A DNA stretch of 41,730 bases. Origin: Rhizobiaceae bacterium. Its GTDB lineage: Bacteria > Pseudomonadota > Alphaproteobacteria > Rhizobiales > Rhizobiaceae. Below the pieces are notes generated by a model. The model saw nothing but the letters and a program-made list of their open reading frames with translations, was not told the DNA's origin and searched no databases. Positions 16,967 to 26,311 of this stretch are shown here, in pieces. Position 1 is the stretch's first letter. Every line of letters starts with the position of its first letter. The stretch lies in NCBI GenBank assembly GCA_905339215.1, contig CAJPFN010000048.1:1-41730 (forward strand). The letters are read 5' to 3'. The position numbers and the translations under genes were made by a program.

Positions 16967-17022
16967 CGAAGCGGACGGCGCCCGTTTCAACCGCGCCGGG
17001 GCATGAAAGAAGGCTGACGACG

Positions 17023-17793
17023 ATGGCAGACTACGAGGACGTTTCCGCGCGCCACGACGGCGCCATTGCGCGCATCACCGTCGAGCGGCCGGGCCGCCTC
17101 AACGCCTACCGGGACCAGACGGCGGACGAGTTGCGCGACGCGCTGAAGCGCGCCGAGGCCGATCCGGCAATCCGCGTCGCGATCCTCACCGGCGCCGGCC
17201 GCGCCTTCGGCTCGGGCTACGATTTGTCGACGCTGGCGCCGGGCGACGTCCCCGAACTCGAGCGCGTGCTGGAAGACCACTTCAATCCGCTGGTGCGCGA
17301 GATGCGCGCCAGCCGCCTGCCGATCGTATCGTTGGTGAACGGTCCATGCGCCGGAGCGGCGGTGGGCATCGCGCTCGCCGGCGACATCGTCATCGCCGCC
17401 CGCTCGGCCTATTTCTACGAGCCCTTCGTCGGCATCGCGCTGGTGCCCGACGCCGGCAACACGCTGTTCCTCCCGCGACTCATCGGCCGGGTCCGTGCAG
17501 CACCCGCCATGCTGCTCGGCGACCGCATCTCGGCGGAGGAGGCGCTTGCCTGGGGGATGGTCTGGCGCGTCGTCGACGACGCCGCGGCGCAGGCCGAGAC
17601 GGACGCCGTCGCCGCGCGCCTCGCCGAGCGGGCGCCCGGGGCGGTCGCCGCCACCAAGCGCCTCATCGTCGCCGCGTCGGACGCCGGCATCGACGAACAG
17701 CTCGACCTCGAGCGCGACCTTCAGGGCGAGGCCGGCCGCTCGCCGGCGATGACGGCCGCGATCGCGGCCTTCTTCGAGCGGAAGCGCGGTTGA
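17023..17793 (+). CDS. Enoyl-CoA hydratase/isomerase, PaaG-like
   Basis: This 256-residue crotonase has its start at MADYEDV, supported by AAAGAAGG upstream; the frame is open 48 codons earlier without a ribosome site. The oxyanion segments are FGSGYDL (62-68) and NGPCAGAAVGIALAGD (106-121). The segment GIALVPDAGNTLFLPRLIGR (137-156) is the PaaG/isomerase signature, with a catalytic-type Asp143 instead of the hydratase Glu. It probably shifts a double bond or isomerises an enoyl-CoA. Ser64 replaces the usual Cys/Ala before the oxyanion Gly. It ends four bases from the convergent thiolase and may be uncoupled from upstream genes by the hairpin at 16906. Confidence 0.85.
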   Translation: MADYEDVSARHDGAIARITVERPGRLNAYRDQTADELRDALKRAEADPAIRVAILTGAGRAFGSGYDLSTLAPGDVPELERVLEDHFNPLVREMRASRLPIVSLVNGPCAGAAVGIALAGDIVIAARSAYFYEPFVGIALVPDAGNTLFLPRLIGRVRAAPAMLLGDRISAEEALAWGMVWRVVDDAAAQAETDAVAARLAERAPGAVAATKRLIVAASDAGIDEQLDLERDLQGEAGRSPAMTAAIAAFFERKRG

Positions 17794-17797
17794 AGCT

Positions 17798-18979
<1,182 letters not shown>

Positions 18980-19024
18980 GGAATTGGGTCCCGTTCTCTT
19001 GTTTGTTGAATCGTTCCGGCGTCG

Positions 19025-19687
19025 TCAGCCGGCGCGGGCCCTCGCCGCGCGTTCCTCTTCCAGCGCCGCCAGCATGCGCGGGTAGGCCGCGCGCATCTCG
19101 GTCGCGAACTGCTCGAAGGGCATGTCGTCGAACTCGCCGTGGAAGCGGATATACTCCATGTGCCTCCGCCCCGTCGCATCGAAGGGGTGGAAGATCGAAT
19201 CCTCGCGCCCATCGAAGTCGAGCGGCATGACGCCGTGGCGCTCGCACAGCACGATGTCGAAGGCGGGCGTCGCCTTGACCCACTTCCCGTCGAGATGAAG
19301 CGCCGTGTAGGCGTGCCAGCGGAACACGTCGTCCTCCATCATCGCCGCGATGCGCGGCGAGGTCAGATGATTGCGGACATCGGCAAAGCCGACCCGCGCG
19401 GGGATGCCGGCGGCGCGCGCCACGGCGGCGAGCGCGACTGCCTTCGGCACGCAGAAAGCCGACGGCGCCGCCAGGCAGTGCGAGGCGACGAACTGCCGGG
19501 GATCGAGGCCGAAGGCGGTCATGTCGTAGCGTACGTGGTCGCGCACGACGTAGTAGAGCCTGACCGCCCTGTCGCGGTCGTCGCCGTCGCCGTCGCCGGC
19601 GTGCCCTTCGGCGAAGGCGACGATCGCCGGCGAATCGGAATCGATGAACCGGGTCGGCCTGAGACTCGCTTCGCTGACGTCCGTCAT
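19025..19687 (-). CDS. Transglutaminase-like (cysteine protease fold) protein
   Basis: This 220-residue soluble protein has the bacterial transglutaminase-core pattern: Cys79 in SAFCVPKAVALAAVARAAGI, followed by PARVGFADV, His125 in VFRWHAYTALHLDGKW and Asp144 in TPAFD. The Cys-His-Asp triad is intact. No signal peptide or membrane segment is visible, so it acts in the cytoplasm. It lies two bases after the thioesterase stop, in an operon with an acyl-CoA ligase and thiolase. Such proteins can hydrolyse or transfer amide bonds; a role in releasing an acid from an amide conjugate is only a guess. The open frame continues upstream into the thioesterase gene, but MTDVSEAS is the sensible start. 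Confidence 0.82.
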   Translation of the reverse strand: MTDVSEASLRPTRFIDSDSPAIVAFAEGHAGDGDGDDRDRAVRLYYVVRDHVRYDMTAFGLDPRQFVASHCLAAPSAFCVPKAVALAAVARAAGIPARVGFADVRNHLTSPRIAAMMEDDVFRWHAYTALHLDGKWVKATPAFDIVLCERHGVMPLDFDGREDSIFHPFDATGRRHMEYIRFHGEFDDMPFEQFATEMRAAYPRMLAALEEERAARARAG

Positions 19688-19689
19688 CC

Positions 19690-20142
19690 CTACCAGTCCT
19701 TCTCCGCGTACTTCTTGCTCGACCGCTTCCACACGCCGGCGCAGGTCGCGACGACGCGCCCGGCGCTGCGGCAAGTCCCGCGCATGACGACCATCGAGCG
19801 GCCGGCCTCGATACGTTCGAGGGTGACTTCGAGGAAATCGCCGATCATCGCACCGCTGACGAACTGGCATTCGAAGTTGACGGTGAAGAAGATGTCCTTC
19901 GTGTTCGGATCGTGGGCCTCGAGCCCCATCACCTCGTCGCAGAACGCCATGACCAGGCCGCCATGGGCGCGGCCGGTGGAGTTGTCGTGCTTGTCCTCGA
20001 CACGGATGCCGTAGACGTTCACGCCGTTTTTCCGCGACACCCGGATCTCTCCGATCAGGCCGGTGAAACGGCTCGGCCGGATCGCCGTCCAGCCCTCGTC
20101 GCCGACCGCGCCTCGTGCCACCGGCATGTTCGTATCGCTCAT
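19690..20142 (-). CDS. Hotdog-fold acyl-CoA thioesterase, PaaI-like
   Basis: This 150-residue protein starts at the ATG that overlaps the ligase stop (ATGA). The hotdog signature is STGRAHGGLVMAFCDEVMGL, with His60-Gly-Gly and acidic residues Asp69-Glu70 of the PaaI/YdiI clan. FFTVNFECQFVSGAMIGDFLEV forms the central strands. It probably hydrolyses CoA thioesters that stall in the pathway and so recycles CoA. The tail SSKKYAEKDW is basic and unremarkable. The substrate is not predictable from sequence. Confidence 0.85.
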   Translation of the reverse strand: MSDTNMPVARGAVGDEGWTAIRPSRFTGLIGEIRVSRKNGVNVYGIRVEDKHDNSTGRAHGGLVMAFCDEVMGLEAHDPNTKDIFFTVNFECQFVSGAMIGDFLEVTLERIEAGRSMVVMRGTCRSAGRVVATCAGVWKRSSKKYAEKDW

Positions 20143-21692
20143 CGGCTTTTCGTATCCCCGCTGGCGACCATCTTCGCTTCCATCTCGTGGCGCAGGATCT
20201 TCCCCGTGGTCGACCGGGGAAAGTCTTCGAAGGCGATGAAGTGCACTTCCTTCGGGCGCTTGTATCCGGCGAGAGAAGCCCGGCACAAGGCTTCGACGTC
20301 CTCTTCCGAAAGGCCTTCGTCCTTGCGCGAGACATAGGCCACCGGCACCTCGCCCCAGCGCTCGTCGCGCTTGCGCAGCACGGCGGCGTCGCTGACGCGC
20401 GGATCGGCGAGCAGCACGCGCTCGATCTCGGCCGGGTAGATGTTCTCGCCGCCGGACTTGATCATGTACTTGGCCCGGTCGACGAAGTCGTAGCTGCCGT
20501 CCGGGTTGCGCCTGAACAGGTCGCCCATGCGGAACCAGCCGTCGCGGAAGTCGCGGGCGTTGGTCCCCTCGGCGTTCCAGTAGCCGCTGAACACGGTCGG
20601 GCCGCGCACCGCCGCCTCGCCCGGCTCGCCATCCGGTACGTCGCGCCCCTCGGAATCGATCAGGCGCAGATCGCAGAGCGAACTCTTGCGCTTCGACAGG
20701 CGCTCGGGAATCGTGCCTGGCGGGACCAGCATGGCAGACGCCGGCGCCAGCCCGGTCTCCGTCGAGCCGAAGGAATTGAGGAAGGGAGCGCCGGTCAGCG
20801 CCGACAGCTCGGCCATCAGCGCCATCGGCACCAGATCGGCCATGGCACCGACGGCGCGGATACCCTTCGGCCGCCGCCCTGTGGCTTTCAGCATTTCGAC
20901 CACAGGTTCGATCGAGCCCGGCATCAGCAGCATCCAGCCGAGCAGGTTGCGCTCCATGATCGAAACAATCGCCTCGGCGTCGAACCCGTCGACGACGTGG
21001 ACGGTCGCGCCCGTCATCAGCGCGCCGAACACCTGATCGGTCGAGCCCATGTGGAACATCGGCGCCCAGGCGAGGAAGCCGTCTTCCTCCGTTGCGCGCA
21101 TGTCCATCCGCAGCACCGTCATGCGCGCGATCTCGGCGCGATGGCTGATCAGAGCGCCCTTCGGCAAACCGGTCGTGCCACTGGTATAGAGGATGACCAG
21201 GCCGTCTTCCGGATCGACCTCGGGGTCTTTCGCCAGCGGTTCGGCCGCCGCGATCATCGCCTCGTGGTCGCGTTCGATGACGAACATCGGGGCCTCCAGC
21301 GAGAGCTTGCCCGCCAGCGCCGAATGGCGCTCCGAAACGATCAGCAGGACCGGCGAGACGAGGGTCACGCAGTGCTGGACCTCGGCGGCGGCCAGCCGCC
21401 AGTTCTGGCAGGCGACGATGGCGCCGAGCAGGGCTGCGGCAAGCTCGATCTCGACGAATTCATGCCGGTTCTCCGAGAGCAGCGCGATCCGGTCGCCATG
21501 GCCGACGCCCCGCCCCCGCAGCGCCGCGGCGAGCCGCCTCACCCGGCCGTCGAGTTCGCCGTAGCTGAAGCACCGTTCGCCCTGCGCCACCGCCGTCGCC
21601 TTCGCATCGCGCGACACCTGCGCGGCGAACAGCCCATAGACGGTCTGCCGGCCTGCCTTCCTGATATCGGATCTCGTCCTCTCGCTGATCAT
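20139..21692 (-). CDS. AMP-forming acyl-CoA synthetase (medium/short-chain or aryl acid type)
   Basis: This ligase activates a carboxylic acid with ATP and CoA. The 517-residue protein has the P-loop YTSGTTGLPKG (169-179), the middle motif NSFGSTETG, the hinge region GWFRMGDLFRRNPDGSYDFVDRAKYMIKSGGENIYP and the catalytic Lys498 in STTGKILRHEM. It lacks the insertion of long-chain FadD-like ligases and is closer to the short/medium-chain or cyclohexanecarboxylate/benzoate-like group. It overlaps both the upstream TetR gene and the downstream thioesterase by ATGA. A second ligase sits in the divergent transporter operon. Confidence 0.9.
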   Translation of the reverse strand: MISERTRSDIRKAGRQTVYGLFAAQVSRDAKATAVAQGERCFSYGELDGRVRRLAAALRGRGVGHGDRIALLSENRHEFVEIELAAALLGAIVACQNWRLAAAEVQHCVTLVSPVLLIVSERHSALAGKLSLEAPMFVIERDHEAMIAAAEPLAKDPEVDPEDGLVILYTSGTTGLPKGALISHRAEIARMTVLRMDMRATEEDGFLAWAPMFHMGSTDQVFGALMTGATVHVVDGFDAEAIVSIMERNLLGWMLLMPGSIEPVVEMLKATGRRPKGIRAVGAMADLVPMALMAELSALTGAPFLNSFGSTETGLAPASAMLVPPGTIPERLSKRKSSLCDLRLIDSEGRDVPDGEPGEAAVRGPTVFSGYWNAEGTNARDFRDGWFRMGDLFRRNPDGSYDFVDRAKYMIKSGGENIYPAEIERVLLADPRVSDAAVLRKRDERWGEVPVAYVSRKDEGLSEEDVEALCRASLAGYKRPKEVHFIAFEDFPRSTTGKILRHEMEAKMVASGDTKSR

Positions 21693-22453
21693 CCGGCGCT
21701 TCCTCCGTCCGGTGCGGTCGCCTCCCGGCCCGCCGCCCGTGGTGCGGGAACGCCGGAGAGCCGCTCGAGGCGCTCGACCGCCTGCTCCAGGCGGTCGGCC
21801 AGCGCCGATTCGTCGGCGACGTTAGCCGCGACCGCCGGTTTTTGCAGCCCCGCGAGCACGAGATCGACGATGGCGTTTGCCGTCTCGGTCGGATCGAAGT
21901 CGCCTTCGCCGCGCAGATAGGCCCAGGTGCGGTGCTCGACGCAACCGTAGATCATGTCGCGCACCAGCCTGAGCGGCATGTCGGCGCGGAACTCGCCCGA
22001 GGCGATGCCCTCACGGACGATGTCGAGCGTGCGGCGGGTGTACTTGCGGTTGAGGTCGTGGACGGCGGTGCGGCTGTAGTCCTCGCCGGTGCGCAGGTGC
22101 TGGAACATCAGCTGGCAGAGCGCCGGATCCTCGTGGACGGTCGCCAGGTGCCGCCAGATCATGAAGCGCAGCCGGTTGCGCGTTCCGCTGATGCCGGAAA
22201 GCTGCTGGTCGTAGTCGGACAGCATGCCCTCGTACCAGTCCTCGATCACCTTCACGAGCAGGTCGCGCTTGTTCTCGAAGTAGCGGTAGATGCTGCCTTC
22301 GACGACGTCGGCGCGTTCGGCGATGTCCGAGATCAGCGCCTCCTCGTAACCCTTCTCGCGGAAGACCTCGCGGGCGGCGCTCATGATGTCGGCCATGCGT
22401 CGCTCGCGCGACAGCCGGAAGACGGGGCGGCGCCCGGCCGTGCCGGTCGTCAT
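21689..22453 (-). CDS. TetR-family transcriptional regulator (paralogue 2)
   Basis: This 254-residue regulator has an HTH at about 19-66 (RRMADIMSAAREVFREKGY, then ISDIAERADVVEGSIYRYF). It is a close paralogue of the TetR at 6218-6925, with near-identical recognition-helix regions. CAGGGAG upstream supports the start. The C-terminal 35 residues form an Ala/Arg-rich tail absent from the paralogue. It is the first gene of the ligase-thioesterase-thiolase operon and divergent from the ABC transporter, so autoregulation through the intergenic site at 22644-22658 is likely. The ligand is probably an acyl-CoA by analogy with FadR/PsrA/LiuR-like TetR proteins. Confidence 0.9.
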   Translation of the reverse strand: MTTGTAGRRPVFRLSRERRMADIMSAAREVFREKGYEEALISDIAERADVVEGSIYRYFENKRDLLVKVIEDWYEGMLSDYDQQLSGISGTRNRLRFMIWRHLATVHEDPALCQLMFQHLRTGEDYSRTAVHDLNRKYTRRTLDIVREGIASGEFRADMPLRLVRDMIYGCVEHRTWAYLRGEGDFDPTETANAIVDLVLAGLQKPAVAANVADESALADRLEQAVERLERLSGVPAPRAAGREATAPDGGSAG

Positions 22454-22905
22454 CGGCCCGCTCCCTGCCGGACCGAACCGCCGCCGGAAGGCCGGTGCTG
22501 GCGGAATGCACCGCTCCCGGGTCGGTCCACGTCGAGAACATCGCGCAAGACCACCTCCTGCACGTGAACCGCCCTCCGCACCGCTGACTTGCCGGCTGCG
22601 CGCCGCTTTTTTGCCGTTGACAAAGCTCTGTCCCTCAACCTTAATGAGGATAATTCATCATTCTCCGGCGCCGCGCAAGCCCCAACGAAAGCAGGCGGTC
22701 AGGTTCTGGAAAGCGGTGACGGGAGGGGATTTTTTGCGGTGTTAATGCGGCCTACAGCTCTGACTCTATGGTCGCTCCGCAATCGGGCGCGGTCTGGACA
22801 GTGTTCGACCGTGGTGAAAGACAAGTTCGCGGGCGGCTTGTTGATAAACGATGTTCATCTGTCTCGGGCGCAATCGCGTCGGCGAACCGGTCAGGATGGT
22901 CGCCC
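22454..22905. promoter_or_regulatory. Divergent control region of TetR-2/ligase and ABC transporter operons
   Basis: This 452-bp gap has no convincing gene. TTGACA at 22617-22622 with CTTAAT 17 bases later (22640-22645) is the best rightward promoter, and the candidate operator at 22644-22658 overlaps its -10. That leaves an untranslated leader of roughly 250 bases before livF. The leader contains a purine-rich GGGAGGGGATTTTTTGCGG stretch near 22720-22740. An in-frame ATG at 22768 could extend LivF, but the added residues look unlike the family. An open minus-strand frame at 22450-22638 has no support. Confidence 0.5.
22644..22658. promoter_or_regulatory. Candidate TetR operator, copy 3 (ATGA-N7-TCAT)
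   Basis: ATGAGGATAATTCAT lies in the intergenic region beside the second TetR gene, overlapping the -10 of the inferred transporter promoter. It has the same ATGA-N7-TCAT frame as the two sites at 9819 and 9964. Confidence 0.5.
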
Positions 22906-23694
22906 GTGCTCGCGCTGAACAACGTTCAGGTCCTCTATGACCGCGCCATCGAAGCGGTTCGCGATGTCTCGCTCGAAGTGCCGGCGGGCGCGATGGTGGC
23001 GCTGCTCGGCTCCAACGGCGCCGGCAAATCGACCATTCTCAAGGCGATCTCGGGCGTCCTCTACCAGGAGGATGGCGAAATCGTCAGCGGCTCGATCCAG
23101 CTGGAAGGCAGCGCCATCTCCGGCCTGTCGCCGCGCGCCATCGTCCAGCGCGGCCTCCTCCAGGTTCCCGAAGGGCGCGCTCTCTTTGCCACCCTCACCG
23201 TCGAGGAGAATCTCGTCATGGGGGGCGTCACGCGCACCCGCAGCGAGACGAAGGAGGGGTTGGAGCGGGTCTATGAGCTGTTTCCGCGTGTCCGCGAGAG
23301 ACGCGCACAGATTGCCGGCTATTTGTCGGGTGGCGAGCAGCAGATGGTGGCGATCGGCCGCGCCCTGATGGGCAAGCCGCGCATGCTGATGCTCGACGAG
23401 CCGTCGCTCGGCCTGGCGCCGCAGGTCGTCGACGCGATCTTCGAAGCCATACTGGGCTTGAATCGCGAGGCCGGCGTGACCGTGCTGCTCGTCGAGCAGA
23501 ACGCCCAGCTCGCGCTTCAGGTCGCCTCCTACGGCTACATCATCGAAAACGGCCGCATCGTGCTCGACGGGCCGGCCGAGAAGCTGCGCTCCAACGACGA
23601 CGTCCAGGAGTTCTACCTCGGCTTCTCCGGCGGCGAGCGCAGGAGCATGCGCGACGTCAAGCACTACAAGCGGCGCAAGAGGTGGCTGTCGTGA
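22906..23694 (+). CDS. livF: Branched-chain-type ABC transporter ATPase (LivF)
   Basis: This is one of the two ATPases of a HAAT-family importer. A GTG start at 22906 is preferred, with AGGAT upstream, because LivF proteins begin just before the first strand (here LALNNVQVLYDRAIEAV). The 262-residue protein has Walker A GSNGAGKST, Q-loop region LLQVPEGRALF, signature YLSGGEQQM and Walker B MLMLDEPSLGLAP. The C-terminus carries about 25 extra basic residues (SMRDVKHYKRRKRWLS) beyond the usual LivF end. I recall this tail in subfamilies linked to aromatic or organic acid ligases rather than amino acid uptake. The stop overlaps livG (GTGA). Confidence 0.9.
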   Translation: MLALNNVQVLYDRAIEAVRDVSLEVPAGAMVALLGSNGAGKSTILKAISGVLYQEDGEIVSGSIQLEGSAISGLSPRAIVQRGLLQVPEGRALFATLTVEENLVMGGVTRTRSETKEGLERVYELFPRVRERRAQIAGYLSGGEQQMVAIGRALMGKPRMLMLDEPSLGLAPQVVDAIFEAILGLNREAGVTVLLVEQNAQLALQVASYGYIIENGRIVLDGPAEKLRSNDDVQEFYLGFSGGERRSMRDVKHYKRRKRWLS

Positions 23695-24467
23695 CCGCGC
23701 TGCTCGAACTCGACACCGTCACCAAGCGCTTCGGCGGCCTCGTCGCCGTGAGCGACGTCAGCCTGAAGGTCGAGCAGGGCCAGATCTACAGCCTGATCGG
23801 CCCCAACGGCGCCGGCAAGACCACCGTCTTCAACCTGATCAGCGCCGTCTTCCGCCCGTCGTCGGGGCGCATCCTGTTCGAAGGTCGCGACCTGACGCAC
23901 CTGCCGACCTATGCGCTTGCCGGGCTGGGTATTGCCCGAACCTTCCAGAACCTCGCCGTGTTCAAGCACGAGACGGTGGTCAACAACCTGCTCGTCGGCA
24001 TGCACACGCACCTAAGGACCGACCCGCTTTCTGCGGCGTTCTTCTGGGGCCGCGCCCGTCGCGAGGAGATCAGGGCGCGCGAGCGCGTCGAGGAGATCAT
24101 CGAGTTCCTCGAGATCGAGGACCTGCGCGACCATACGGTCGGGACGCTGTCCTACGGCCAGCAGAAGCGCGTCGAGCTCGGCCGCGCGCTGGCCATCTCG
24201 CCGAAGCTTCTCCTGCTCGACGAAATGGTCTCGGGCATGAACCAGGAAGAGCGCGAGGACATCGCCCGCTTCATCCTCGACCTCAAGGACGAGCTCGGCA
24301 TGACCGTCTTCATGGTCGAGCACGACATGGGCATCGTCATGGACATTTCCGACCACGTTTGCGTCGTCAACCACGGCCGCAAGATCGCCGAAGGCGCGCC
24401 GGGCGAGATCGCCGCCAATCCGGCCGTTATCGAGGCCTATCTCGGCACGAAGCGGGTCGCCGCATGA
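23691..24467 (+). CDS. livG: Branched-chain-type ABC transporter ATPase (LivG)
   Basis: This is the second ATPase of the importer, 258 residues. The GTG at 23691 overlapping the livF stop is chosen because GAGGTGG lies just upstream; a GTG three codons earlier is possible. It has Walker A GPNGAGKTT, signature LSYGQQKRVELGRAL, Walker B LLLLDEMVSGMN and switch His in MVEHDMG. The LivG family usually has NP(T/A)AGLNP after Walker B; here it is EMVSGMNQEE, a common variant in acid-uptake systems. It is followed by an acyl-CoA ligase rather than by permease genes. Confidence 0.92.
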   Translation: MTALLELDTVTKRFGGLVAVSDVSLKVEQGQIYSLIGPNGAGKTTVFNLISAVFRPSSGRILFEGRDLTHLPTYALAGLGIARTFQNLAVFKHETVVNNLLVGMHTHLRTDPLSAAFFWGRARREEIRARERVEEIIEFLEIEDLRDHTVGTLSYGQQKRVELGRALAISPKLLLLDEMVSGMNQEEREDIARFILDLKDELGMTVFMVEHDMGIVMDISDHVCVVNHGRKIAEGAPGEIAANPAVIEAYLGTKRVAA

Positions 24468-26311
24468 GGGCCGACATCGAACGCCTCGCCGGCATGACCA
24501 TGCCCCAGGTGCTGAAGCATCACGCGGAGCGCCAGGGCGAATTGCTGGCATTGCGCGCCAAGGAACGCGGCCTGTGGCGCCGCACCACCTGGAAGGGCTA
24601 TTTCGACACCGCGCGGCGCCTCGCCATCGGCCTCTACGCGCTCGGCTTCCGCCCCGGCGATCGCCTCGCCGTGGCGAGCGACGACAGCCCCGAATGGCTC
24701 TATTCCGACCTCGCCGCGCAGATGATCGGCGGCGCCTGCCTCGGCATCTACCCGACCAATCCATGGCCGGAACTGCAGTACATCGTCCGCCACTCGCGCA
24801 CCCGCATCGTGGTGTGCGGCGACCAGGAGCAGACCGACAAGGTGCTCGACGCGCGGCGCAACGGCGAGGGCCTGCCCGACCTCGCCACCATCGTCACCGT
24901 CGACATGAAGGGCATGCGCCGCTACGCCGAGGACGGGCTGATGTCGTTCGCCGACGTTCTTGAACTCGGCGCCACGAAGGAAGCCGAGTTCGGCCCGGCC
25001 GTCGACGCCGCGATCGCCGCCGGCAAGCCTGACGACGTCGCCATCATCGTCTACACCTCCGGCACGACGGGCATGCCCAAGGGGGCGATGCTGTCGCATG
25101 CCAACATGCTCCATTCGGCCGCGCAGGTCGTCTCGATCCACGGGCTCGACCGCGACAGCTACTCGGTGCTCTGCTACCTGCCGCTCTGCCACGTCGCCGA
25201 ACGCAGCTTCTCAACCGTGATGCAGCTCCTCACCGGCTGCGTCGTCTCCTTCGCCGAATCCGTCGACACCGTCGTCGTCAACCTGCGCGAGATCGCGCCC
25301 AAGGGTTTCCTCGGCGTGCCACGCATCTGGGAGAAGATGCAGCAGAGCGTGCTCTACCGGGTCAAGGATACCACCGCCTTCCAGCGCCGCGTCTTCGAAC
25401 GCTGCATGGCGCTCGGTCGGCCGCTCGCCGAGCGGCGGCTTTCCAACGGCGGCACCTTCGCCAGCCTTTCCGACCGCCTGCTGTTCACCCTACTGTGGCT
25501 GGTCTGCTTCCGCAGCCTGCAGCACTTCCTCGGCATCGACCGGGTCCGCGCGGCCTATTGCGGCGGCGCCACCGTCTCGCCGGAGGTGCTGCTGTTCTTC
25601 TGGATCCTCGGCGTGCCGGTCTACCAGATCTACGGCATGACCGAGAGCGCCGGCGTCTCCCACTCGCAGCGCCCGGGCGCCACCGACCTCGGTTCGTCGG
25701 GCCTGCTGATCGACGGGCTTGAGCAGAAACTGGGCCCCGACGGCGAGCTGCTGCTGAAGGGTCCGAGCGTGTTCCGCGGCTACCTCTTCGACGAGGCAGC
25801 CACGGCGCGCGCCTTCTCCGACGGCTGGCTGCACACCGGCGACATCGTCGAGATCGCCGCCGACGGTCAGCTGCGCGTGCTCGACCGCAAGAAGGACATC
25901 CTGATCACGTCGGGCGGCAAGAACATCACGCCGTCGCTGATCGAGAACGCGCTGAAAGACTCGCCCTACATCCGCGAGGCGATCCTGCTCGGCGATGGCC
26001 GCAACTACCTCGCCGCGCTGATCCAGATCGATCTCGAGACCACCGGCAAGTGGGCGCAGCAGCAGAACATCCAGTACACGACCTATCGCTCGCTCGCCCA
26101 GCACGAGAAGGTCCGCGACCTCGTCGACCAGGAGATCCGCCGCGTTAACGACCGCTTCGCCCGCGTCGAGAACGTGCGCAAGTTCATCATCCTGGCCAAG
26201 GAGCTCGACCATGACGACGGCGAGCTGACGGCGACGATGAAGGTGCGCCGCCGGATCATCGAGGAAAAGTTCAAGGACGAGATCGCCAGCATCTACGGGA
26301 GCGCCGCCTGA
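24464..26311 (+). CDS. Long-form AMP-dependent acyl-CoA synthetase within the transporter operon
   Basis: This 615-residue FadD15-type ligase starts at the ATG overlapping the livG stop. The P-loop is YTSGTTGMPKGAML (197-210), the middle motif IYGMTESAGVSHSQ, then GWLHTGDIVEIAADGQLRVLDRKKDILITSGGKNITP, and a C-terminal catalytic segment ending in TATMKVRRRIIEEKF. There is no signal peptide. It is fully embedded: its start overlaps livG and its stop overlaps livH by one base (TGATG). Placement among transporter subunits suggests that the imported acid is converted to its CoA thioester on entry. Substrates of this branch are usually medium- to long-chain or aryl-alkyl acids. Confidence 0.9.
   Translation: MRADIERLAGMTMPQVLKHHAERQGELLALRAKERGLWRRTTWKGYFDTARRLAIGLYALGFRPGDRLAVASDDSPEWLYSDLAAQMIGGACLGIYPTNPWPELQYIVRHSRTRIVVCGDQEQTDKVLDARRNGEGLPDLATIVTVDMKGMRRYAEDGLMSFADVLELGATKEAEFGPAVDAAIAAGKPDDVAIIVYTSGTTGMPKGAMLSHANMLHSAAQVVSIHGLDRDSYSVLCYLPLCHVAERSFSTVMQLLTGCVVSFAESVDTVVVNLREIAPKGFLGVPRIWEKMQQSVLYRVKDTTAFQRRVFERCMALGRPLAERRLSNGGTFASLSDRLLFTLLWLVCFRSLQHFLGIDRVRAAYCGGATVSPEVLLFFWILGVPVYQIYGMTESAGVSHSQRPGATDLGSSGLLIDGLEQKLGPDGELLLKGPSVFRGYLFDEAATARAFSDGWLHTGDIVEIAADGQLRVLDRKKDILITSGGKNITPSLIENALKDSPYIREAILLGDGRNYLAALIQIDLETTGKWAQQQNIQYTTYRSLAQHEKVRDLVDQEIRRVNDRFARVENVRKFIILAKELDHDDGELTATMKVRRRIIEEKFKDEIASIYGSAA

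Noticed and set aside
14507-16990. 827-codon leftward open frame opposite the carboxyltransferase
   Set aside because: Composition-driven antisense frame; the forward strand encodes a full-length conserved carboxyltransferase.
22590-22612. Possible intrinsic terminator (CGGC-TGCGC-GCCG followed by a T-run)
   Set aside because: The stem is only four base pairs and lies upstream of the likely promoter, so a termination role is not convincing.
22450-22638. 62-codon leftward ORF upstream of the second TetR gene
   Set aside because: No ribosome site or recognisable motif; it overlaps the TetR start and spans the inferred promoter.
23691-24467. Interpreting the ABC genes as a simple leucine/isoleucine/valine transporter
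   Set aside because: The ligase between livG and livH, the LivF tail and the acyl-CoA neighbourhood make an organic-acid importer more likely; the liv names are kept only as family labels.
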